A stretch of DNA of 64,000 bases from Gonatopus flavifemur. Its lineage: Eukaryota; Arthropoda; Insecta; Hymenoptera; Dryinidae. The notes under the pieces are model-generated. The model was not told the origin of the DNA and searched no databases. It saw only the letters and a program-made list of their open reading frames with translations. The position numbers and the translations under genes were made by a program. Positions 55,977-64,000 of the stretch are shown in pieces; position 1 is the stretch's first letter; the number at the start of each line of letters is the position of its first letter. The stretch covers positions 3,913,372-3,977,371 of the forward strand of contig JAFFJZ010000016.1 in assembly GCA_018340375.1 (NCBI GenBank), read 5' to 3'.

Positions 55977-56645
55977 GAATTGTTGATAAACATTAGGTTA
56001 CAATCGGGATAATTGATCAGATGTGTCTTGGATTGTTGGTAGAGTTATTATTTTCTGAAAAAATGAGTTTGGGAAAGTTTGTTAATATCAACAAAAAGAA
56101 GATAAATTTTTTTGTTTTTTTTTCTCTTTAATTGCTGTGTTTTTTGTTGTTTGTTTGTTCATCCTTGTTAGAATTGCTGCTCCATTTTTATAGTCGTTTA
56201 CTAACGAAAATTCGGAGAATCGCGCTTCTACGTCAAGCAATTGTTGATAAACATCAGTTAACAGTCGCGAAAATTGATGAATTGTGTCTGGAACCGTGGG
56301 TGGGGTCATTATCTTTCAGAACAATGCATTTGCAAAAGTGACAAGAATTCCTACTCAGTTGTCATGATTGTTTACTGAGAAAAACTTGGACGATCATGAT
56401 TCCAACTCTAGAAACGGTTGAAAAGCATTGGTTCAAAATCCCGATCATTGATGAGATGTGTCTTGAATTGTTGGTAGGGTTATTACCTTGAATCGGAATG
56501 CATTGGGAAAAATCAACAAACATTCCTGATCAGTTTTCATAATCTTTCACTGCGGAACACTTGGTATATCGCCATTCCAATTCAAGGAATCATTAGTAGA
56601 CATTAGTGACCAATCGCGATAATTGATCAATTGTGTCTGAAATTG
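55977..56645. repeat. Irregular tandem repeat inside the 3.6-kb element
   Basis: Text like TTGTTGATAAACAT...AATTGATCAGATGTGTCTTG...GTTATTA recurs starting near 55980, 56240, 56420 and 56590, at about 170-260 bp spacing, with many changes. Confidence 0.6.
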
Positions 56646-56668
56646 TATCCCCCCGTGAGAGTGAGAAT

Positions 56669-56960
56669 TCATAACCCTGGATGGCTGCTATGAGATTTGT
56701 AGGGAACACACATATCTCGAATCAAATTGGGAGCTTGCGACACATCTGTGGATGGCGTTTCTTTAACCTGAATCCAACCGTCTTTGATTTCATGAAATCG
56801 GTCGATCCTTCGCCGAGATATAGCAATTCCTATATTCCAGATGAGTGCCACTTCTTCTATTATTCTTTCACGCAAACCTTCTAAATCTTGTGCTCGATTT
56901 TAATAAACCCGATCTTTCGAATGTCCCCAAAGGAAAAAGTCTAATGGGGTCAAATCAGAA
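56669..56960 (-). pseudogene. C-terminal remnant of a DD41D-type transposase
   Basis: Minus-strand text includes a frame-broken LDFFLWG-like segment near 56910-56955 and then RERIIEEVALIWNIGIAISR (56810-56875), as at the C-terminus of DUF4817-type transposases. It is too short and broken to be functional. It suggests what autonomous element the 3.6-kb element descends from. Confidence 0.5.
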
Positions 56961-57788
56961 GATCAGGGGGGGGAAATGTTCGAGAATTATCAAGAATGTC
57001 GAAAACAATCGAATTTGTCCGAGAATATTCAAAAACTATCGAAAATATCGAAAATGTGCAAAGTTATCCGAAAATGTTGAAGAGATGTCGGAAGTATCGT
57101 GAAATGATGGGAAATGATCGAAAGTAGCCAGGAATGGTGAGGAACGCAAAGAAAAATGAAAATTATGATTCGAATGAACAGGTGAGAAAAACTTATGAAA
57201 AATCCTGAATCAACAGTTTTAGAGACGTTATAAGACGAGTGCGGCGTGGAACGCGTGTATGACAAAGTTGGAGGGGGAACTTTGGCTAGGGGGCTACGTA
57301 ATATGTGCGATCCTTCTACACTTATTTTTCATTCATCTTGATTTGTTGATGGATCCATTATCATTCATCATTCGCGATTGTTTTCGGGAATCTACTTCCC
57401 TTGAATGATACATCATGCGCCCCCCTCCCATTATCAAAAATAACATCCAAAGATCTCCATCCGATGGAGAGTTAGGAAGGTTACACCGGCTCTGACTGCT
57501 CTCAGAACAATCTTTAAGTGGTCATAATTCGATGGAAAAATTGATCGATTCCAAAAAACAAGAAACGGCTGTATTCGGGCTGAAAATCCCTATCAAACGA
57601 GCTATCGCAAGCTTCCCCACCTCATTCAAGATTTTCGCCCCCCCATCACCCCCTCCAAGATTAAGGACTTCTCACCCTCCTAATATGGTAGATTCTGTTC
57701 CCCCGTTGGATTTAAAAAAAAATCATCCCATTATCTCCACCCGTTCAGGAGTTATTAGGGTGTATTCAGATCTTTGTACCACCTTGTA

Positions 57789-58393
57789 TACTGTAGAAAA
57801 AGCTCATAAAACATTCTTATTTGACCTCTGGGAACAATTCATGATAAATACTGGAAATATTTTGATTGGAACTCAAAATGACTTCTTTGAGAATTGTATG
57901 GTGAATAAAATTGGTTGTGAAGATGAATTCTTTGCGAACGCATCTGATATGTCGATTGAATATCACTACAAACAGTTTTAGGTGGACAAAACTGGTATTT
58001 TCCTTGAACTTCCTATGAATCCGTTTCAAATACTCCCGTTGTTCGTGAAGAACTGTTTCGAAAACCTTGGTATTCCAAACGAATTCTTATGGAATCCTTT
58101 GTGTTGTCTGGGTAGTGATTGTTTCTATTTTCATTGTTCCTTGCGCCTATCTTTCCCATAGAGTGCACCAGCTAACCTCAGTGGTAGGGCAGGTAGGCGC
58201 AGTTGACCTGAACCAATTCAAAATTATTTCGTGGGTCTAGGAATGACTTCTGGACCTTCAAACTGTTATCATCAGATGCCAAGGGTATCAGTTCCATGAA
58301 AATTCATCAATAAACATTCTCCGTTAATTAGTTGTCGATTCCGAAGACCATATTTAAAAACTGCGTCTACTCGCCCCGGTCTCCCCTACTTAC
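57789..58393. other. AT-rich interval, no gene recognised
   Basis: Contains a CTGGGTAGTG (complement CACTACCCAG) edge motif at 58110-58119 and a CCTCAGTGGTAGGGC stretch at 58175-58189 that superficially resembles a tRNA A box, without a B box. Nothing else is supported. Confidence 0.45.
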
Positions 58394-58631
58394 ATGAAAA
58401 CTAACCTTTAAAAACATGTGTGCAGTTCCGCACAACATTATGGAAACCTTTATTGAACACGTTCCCAGAACGTCACATGGTACACGTGAATAGAACTAAC
58501 CAAGACATTCGCACGTACCTGGGACATACATATGACGTTCTTAGAACATCCTGAGACGTTATTTGCGCGTTCTCTGTGTAACCAAGCACGTTGTCTCAAC
58601 GTGCAAAAGACCTCCCGGTGTTATATGGGTG
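58394..58631. mobile_element. GAACGTTC word-array element, copy 2
   Basis: Aligns with 18580-19090 without the hairpin MITE: ACATTATGGAAACCTTTATT here corresponds to the two sides of the 18630-18886 insertion. It contains GAACACGTTCCC, GACGTTCTTAGAAC and GCACGTTG words. Confidence 0.75.
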
Positions 58632-59067
58632 CGGACAATTTGATGATAGTCCTCATGAATATGAATATGACATAGTGGAACATGACAGTGGTGTATATTT
58701 TTAGAGTGAAAGTGATCTTTTGGGTAAAGTGTTATTACTGCACTGCAGAAATTTATGCAAAAACGATTCGTTAAAAAAAATTAAATTATAAATGAATTAA
58801 TCCACTCACAGGACTTCTGTATTGTAAGTAATAAGTGCATATCGAAATATGCAAAAAATATGCAATCTGCATAAATTTCGCATATGCAAGATAACAAAAA
58901 TACAATGCATTGTTTTCTGTACATACAAATGAACGTAAATAAAAAAACTCGCACACAGAATCGGTAGCATGATTATAGATAAGTTAACAATAAGTATCTA
59001 CAGGGAAATCAAACAATAAACAACACCCAAAACAAGCAATAATAGACGATACTGAGAAACGATGAAC
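58632..59067. other. AT-rich interval, no gene recognised
   Basis: Includes a local run of GCATAT-type words near 58838-58885. No frame or element that I can support. Confidence 0.45.
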
Positions 59068-60805
59068 TTACTCGTTATTAGTATAACAGTATGTAACAAT
59101 GGTTTTTTCCAAATTACATACTTCGAATTGATAACGTTCATTCGTTGAAATCAATTTGTAAGCAGAAGAAGATCTTTCAACGTCACAAGATGTTACTGGT
59201 GCAAATTTATATTTAGACCATAAAGCAAATGGCACTGAGCAACTTGAAATTGGATGATTTTTCAATATTGTACTTATCCTGAAGAGTTCGTTGGAATCCA
59301 GATTCCTTTCCAGTACTTTATCAACTTTCATCGATAACTTTCCCCACAAGCTTCTGGGAAGGTTTTCATTTCACTAACGATAGTAGATACTTCCTTCATT
59401 GACTCTGCTAATGGCAAATTTTGGGTCTCCAACCTTCCCATAACCTGTGCAAGATGAAAAAAATGAGCTTTGGTAAAACACAAATCTTGCTCAAGTTTTG
59501 GCTCAATCAGAGCACCTTTAATTTTTTCTATACTTGAAAACTCTGAATCACTCGAATCGAAAAGATCAACCTGTTGATTTGGGAAATACATTAAGTATTC
59601 GTAATATAATATTAAAAATTATTGTGTTGATGTTAATAACTATAAAGAATATTTGAATATTCTCCCTGATGGAAACTTTTGTTCCTGTTTCCACCAGGAA
59701 TTACCAGAAATAATGGAAAAAATTTTCGTTAGAGTTTTTACTCCAATAAATGGAATACTTTACAATTTCTTACGTTTTTTATGCCATCCAAGTTATCTGC
59801 ATTAAATAAAGCCGCTTCTATCCATGTTCCCCATCTTGTTAGAATCGGTTTAGGTAGTAGTGGAACATTTTTCAAGTTTTCACGATAAACTTCAATACGA
59901 AGTGGAGCTTGCAAAAAAATCTTTTCCACGCTTGAAATTAACGTCTTTACAAGAGGAAACGAGAGTCGGATTCCTTCAGCAACTCTGTTGAGACCGTGAA
60001 TCAAGCATATTACGTGAAGCATATTTGGATGAAAAACTTTCAAATTTTTGCCAGCTTCCAACATATGAGCAGCTGCGTCAGATGCAAGCAATAAAACTCT
60101 ATCTTCGAAATTCTTATCTGGCCACAAAACATTTAAAGATGAATTGACAAATCGGGCGATTGTTTCATTATTCGTTTTTTCTTGTGGTTTACAGGCTACT
60201 AAATAAGGCTTCGTAGTTTCATTTTTACTTAATTTGCCTACAATCAAATTGGCTATTTGCCTCCCCAAAGAATCAGTGGTCTCATCCACAGATATCCAAA
60301 TGTAGTTATCTCTCATTCCTTTTTCGATACTATCCATAGCCGAGTGATAGCACTTGTCTAAGTAATATTTTCTCAGTGTTGACTCATGAGGAATGCTTTT
60401 ATGCGTATATTTTTTCAAAAAATGCCTCGAAATATCATTATCTAGACATCGCCAACTCACTTTAATAGCTATCATGGCTCGATACATATAGAAAAAAAAA
60501 TGGTTGGATTTGTTAACTGTCGTTCCCGACGACACTGACTCATCAAAACTGATATTGATGTTTTCATTTCAAGATTCACCTAATAATATTGTTTCTGCCG
60601 ACTTTGCACCTGCTTTATGTCGAATCGTAAGAATATGTTGAGTTAGCTGTGATTTTCTGTCATAATTAATCTCAAATATAAATGATTCCGTTCGGTTATT
60701 TATCAAATTATTATTCGATGTATTTAAAAATGATAATGAATCAAGTTTCGCTTCTAAAACATACCAGTTCATCACAGCAAACCCTGCAGTAAATATTTTG
60801 TCCAT
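59068..60805 (-). pseudogene. hAT-superfamily transposase, with an intron, broken
   Basis: Minus strand. N-terminal segment 60805-60569 ends in a BED-finger-like half (SQLTQHILTIRHK). An in-frame TGA (60569-60571) interrupts it. The catalytic part 60535-59774 has IWISVDETTDSLGRQ (first Asp), VLLLASDAAAHM (second Asp) and HVICLIHGLNRVAEG. A GT-AG intron is inferred at 59773-59571 (203 bp; donor GTAAGA, acceptor CAACAG), phase 0, joining IKN to VDLFDSSDSEF in an open frame. A frameshift near 59340 leads to the C-terminal dimerisation region with FAPVTSCDVERSSSAYKL (59167-59220). It is similar to the DUF659/CGGBP1-like hAT proteins common in insects. Terminal repeats were not found. Confidence 0.85.
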
Positions 60806-61237
60806 GAAAACTCAAATATTAATCATCAACGTCTCTTATCTAACTATTCATTTTCAAAAATTTACTTCGTTTCATTTTTGGCATTTTCAACTGAATACAT
60901 TTTTTTTAATGTACCGTCAGTGTCTGATGGATATCACATATTTTTTTGGAATTATATTTATCTCATTGTTATTGAATAACAATTTATTAGTGGGAATGAG
61001 AATTTTACAAATTCATTTGAAGGCTGTACATAAAATTCATCGTAAGAATTTCAATAATTTACAAAATATTATGACTCGGAAATTCGTTACTTTTAGTGCT
61101 GGTATTGCAAGGTTACAAAATCGTACTTTCTGCAGAACTTCAAATTTATCAGTATTTACATGGTTTATTCGAACTTTGGGATTATGAACGAATTCATTGC
61201 CTTTGCAATTCGATTGTGACATTGAAAGTGTGATTCA
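60806..61237. other. AT-rich interval upstream of the hAT relic
   Basis: No supported gene. A 129-codon plus-strand frame (60798-61187) is Phe/Ile/Leu-rich, as expected from translated AT-rich DNA, and matches nothing I know. Confidence 0.45.
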
Positions 61238-61938
61238 TACCCAGGTAGCACATGCCCATTCTGAGAATCTTCTGAGAATATACTTTGAGGATATTGGAAT
61301 ATTCTATAGAGATTTTTATGACGTGTGAATATATTCTACGCACATTCTCAAAATGTTTGAATGAGACCGTTCCAAATATTCTCAGAATATGATGCCACGA
61401 ATATTGTGGGGATATTAGAAGGAATGCTGTTAAAATAAAAATTCCCGTCAATATAAACTTCTGCATATCACCGAAAACTACTTCGAAATCAATTTTTTTG
61501 ATCATTAAACATCTGTAATCATGAATTGTTAGCAATATTATGGATTCACATGGATGGAAGAGGATTATTTTTCACACAAGGCATTCTCATAGAACATTTG
61601 CGATATTGAAATGCACCGTTCATGAATTTATTATTCCCCAAATACAAATTGGAATAATATATGATCCAAGGGTCTGTAGCCTGTCAACAACATCATCCGC
61701 CATTACTGAATTCATGTGATCACGATACTTGCGCATGCGCTGCTCATTAATATCCGTACAAACTTTGTAAGCATATTGTACGAACGTTCCTAGAATATTC
61801 GAAACAGTCGCATTCAAATGTTCTAAGAATCTTCTGGGAATATTTACGCATCTTCTACGCTTTTTGTGAGAATACTCGATCAAGTACATTTTACGGATGT
61901 TATGAGAGTATTCTCAGAATATTCTGTGTTACATAGGT
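61238..61938. mobile_element. AGAATATTCT word-array element
   Basis: The ends ACCCAGGTAGCACATGCCC and the inverted CAGAATATTCTGTGTTACAT carry matching termini (CCCAGGTAGCACA versus TGTGTTACATAGGT). Both sides are arrays of GAATATTC, TCTGAGAAT and ATTCTCAGAATAT. The centre (about 61440-61560) is non-repetitive. No coding capacity. Confidence 0.65.
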
Positions 61939-61944
61939 CTGATC

Positions 61945-62170
61945 ATGTACTCATAAACTCAAAACTGCTAATTTTGAAAATACATTTGGTCAGACTTCTT
62001 GAAGAAATCTTCTGAAAGACATCTTCGGAACATATCGAAAAGATGTACATGAGATACCTTTTCAATACGTCTTCTAGATGTCTTTCAAAAGATATCTTCA
62101 AGATGCCTTTTTGATATGTCTCGTAGATGTCTTTCAAAATGTATCTTCAAGATATTTTGAAGAAGTTCCT
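61945..62170. repeat. Word array of AGATGTCTTTCAA / AAGATATCTTC type
   Basis: GAAAGACATCTTCGG, CTTCTAGATGTCTTTC, AAAGATATCTTCAAGATG and GTATCTTCAAGATATTTTG recur in both orientations; a diverged relative of 3690-3870. Confidence 0.6.
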
Positions 62171-62394
62171 GGTTATTGGGGTATCTTATCAATGAAAATC
62201 CCAAGAATCGCAATAGTCTTTTTACATCAGCGATAGAATTCTTCTCTATGCACACGATGCTACAACTTATATCATTGCCCAGGACTAAACGATGTGCGTT
62301 CTGGTCATGTTATCCTTTTTTTCGAGTAGTTGGCGAGATTAAGCACTTGTAAGTTAAAAGAGCGTAATGGACAATAAAAATGATCGACAACGCA

Positions 62395-62710
62395 AATATG
62401 CTCATTTTGGTCCGATTCGCCTCGGTCTAACATTACTCTATGATAATTTTAGCGTCTCCTCTCTGAAAGTGACCAAAAATAATGTCTATCTCAACGGTCA
62501 CTTTGGTCGTTATCAAATCCTGATCACAATATGACCAGAAAATTGCTTCCTCTGGTAATCTTTTGGTTATATTTTGGTCCAAGTAATTCACAAAAATACC
62601 TCCAATGTGACCGTCTCCGGTAATTTTTCTGAATACTTTTTGGTCATTCCTCGAAAATCAATTGGTCAATCTTCAATCCATCTTTTGGTAAATTCAAATC
62701 CACTGTGGTT
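62395..62710. repeat. Word array of TTTGGTCA / GTGACC type
   Basis: TTTTGGTCC, GTGACCAAAA, CACTTTGGTCG, ATGACCAG, TTTTGGTTA and TTTTTGGTCATTCC recur about every 20-40 bp on both strands. Confidence 0.6.
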
Positions 62711-64000
62711 GTTCCTAATTTTTTATCAATTTTGAATGAAAGAATGATAATTTGGCGTTATTCTAGGTACAATAATTGAAGTTTTTTCAAGAAAATAGAA
62801 TCTCTGAATCCTCAAGATTAGAAAAACCGTCTGAAAATTTTGTGCTCGCACTTCGGGTTCATGGGGAAATAATATTGTTCACCGTTACGCACAGTGGTGT
62901 CAAATGCCAAAGAGATGGATGAAACTGTGAGAAGGCCTCAAATTTGCCTGAAACTGAAACTATTAGCAGAAACCCCGCTCTTTCCGCAAAATTGGAAAAC
63001 AAATTTTTCCTTAGATTTCCCTATCAATTGAAATCAAACTTTCGTATGGAACTAGTGCGGAGTAGTTACTAAAACGTGGTGTAGGCTTCATTGCAATCGA
63101 ATAAATAGAAACAGAAATACCAGCCATCGCAAAATCATATATTTCAATAAAATTCTGTTTCCATATTTGATCTTTCAGATCATGCATCGTGTGAGTCTCT
63201 CTTTGTGGCGAATTCTAATGGTTCCCAGTACTGGAATCTGCTGATAATTATCAGCCTTTGAGTGGGAGATGTTATGATTTGAGGATCTCACGCAGACAAG
63301 AACCTTAGTTTTAGCTGGATTGGAAAAAAATTGTTCTTTTATGTGACTTATTGAGGAACAGTAGCGAAGGACAGCAAAATCTAGATTTCTAAGCGTAGGG
63401 ATTCGTATTCTGCGCACCCAAGAACATGGAAATAGTAGATTTTGTTGGACAAAATTATTGAAGAATTACTTTGTTTATGAACAAATTAAGGAAAACCAAG
63501 TGAACAATCGGATAATAACATTCATATTTAAAGATTCATGTTTGGAAAGCACCTATGTATACGATCCGTTTGTTTTTGAGTCGAAAATTATGAATAATTT
63601 CTTTTGTTATAAGTAATTCAGATCACAGTTATTCAAAAATGACAGATGAAAAGTTGTGAATTATGATATGAATTTGGAAGAATTTGAATGAATTTTAGAG
63701 ATTTTTTCGGATCTAAAAACAAAAATATAATTCATTTTTCAATCAACAAATCAATGAATGATTGAGAAAACTTGGGATATCATGAATCATGAGCTGACAT
63801 GGCGTCCCCAGCGAGTTCGAACCCATATAAGACTCTGGGAAAAAATCAAATGAATAATTCTTTTATTATAAATAAATCATTAAACAATTACTGAATATGG
63901 ATCGCAAAATTATCAGCAACTTTGGAAACATGATCCTTGAAGTGTCTAGTTATCACCTGAATCCGTCCAAATCTAACCGTCGACGTTTAGATCGTTGTTT
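62711..64000. other. AT-rich end of the window, no gene recognised
   Basis: An 80-codon minus-strand frame (63175-63417) is the longest. It has no family resemblance. GAATTATG / CATAATTC words around 63580-63790 hint at another word array. GAGTTCGAACCC at 63815-63826 resembles a B box but no A box accompanies it. Confidence 0.4.

Larger units (their letters stand above)
54173..57786. mobile_element. 3.6-kb TA-flanked element with ~0.5-kb inverted repeats
   Basis: Ends CAGGGTGGTGCAAAAGTCTG and its near inverted copy, flanked by TA (54171-54172, 57787-57788). The left inverted repeat is 54173-54640 plus 55932-55975, interrupted by mariner copy 2. The right one is about 57280-57786 and uninterrupted. 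The interior has a tandem repeat and a transposase remnant. CAGGGTG ends, TA target and the remnant suggest a Tc1/mariner-superfamily derivative. Confidence 0.85.

Noticed and set aside
57532..57981. 149-codon plus-strand frame
   Set aside because: Most of it is the right inverted repeat of the 3.6-kb element.
58170..58230. tRNA-like A box (CCTCAGTGGTAGGGC)
   Set aside because: No B box at a usable distance and no cloverleaf.
63800..63840. tRNA-like B box (GAGTTCGAACCC)
   Set aside because: No A box on either strand nearby; a single 11-mer match is weak.

Overview
This window is a piece of an AT-rich animal genome, almost certainly an insect. I found no gene that can be called a host gene. 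Essentially everything recognisable is transposable element: Ty3/Gypsy LTR retrotransposons, an env-bearing endogenous retrovirus-like element, a LINE, mariner and DD41D-type Tc1/mariner elements, a hAT relic, and very many palindromic (foldback/MITE-like) elements. The element types fit an insect, and a parasitoid-wasp-like hymenopteran is my guess, but no single-copy gene fixes the species.

Layout. 1-8.2 kb: nested palindromes, arrays of short self-complementary words, a CATATATG element (4.18-4.60 kb), and a palindrome (5.23-6.82 kb) with a mariner in one arm; then a ~65-bp tandem repeat split by a tRNA-like SINE remnant. 8.188-24.039 kb: one old Gypsy element (LTRs of ~783 bp differing at about 4% by eye, TSD ACAT, tRNA-Arg-type primer site). 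It has been opened twice: by a young Mag/K02A2.6-like Gypsy element (9.476-14.635 kb, LTRs 262 bp with 2 differences, TSD ACAAT) in gag, and by a stack of MITEs (17.07-20.93 kb) between RT and RNase H. 24.11-29.18 kb: a second CATATATG element split by a 4.7-kb tail-to-tail dimer of DD41D transposons. 29.6-31.0 kb: a ~245-bp satellite; 31.1-32.26 kb: a TIR element rich in GTGGGGCAAG; 32.9-36.28 kb: a LINE with endonuclease and reverse transcriptase. 36.351-51.289 kb: a minus-strand endogenous retrovirus-like Gypsy element with gag, protease, RT/RNase H, integrase and a broken F-type env. 52.2-53.95 kb: a minus-strand gag-protease relic related to the 8-24 kb Gypsy element. 54.17-57.79 kb: a 3.6-kb element with ~0.5-kb inverted repeats, interrupted by the second mariner copy. 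59.07-60.81 kb: a hAT transposase pseudogene. The rest is word-array repeats and AT-rich DNA.

The sequence keeps a record of its own history. Duplicated target sites, and the intact opposite arm of a palindrome or a sister copy lacking an insertion, give the order of many insertions directly. The feature I find hardest to explain is a set of at least nine repeat families, each built from one short self-complementary word repeated at short spacing, several of them ended by CACCCAG/CACTGGAAAAA-like termini. The coding copies are mostly dead (stops, frameshifts, lost catalytic residues). The Mag pol is the most intact gene, and a single in-frame TGA separates it from its gag.
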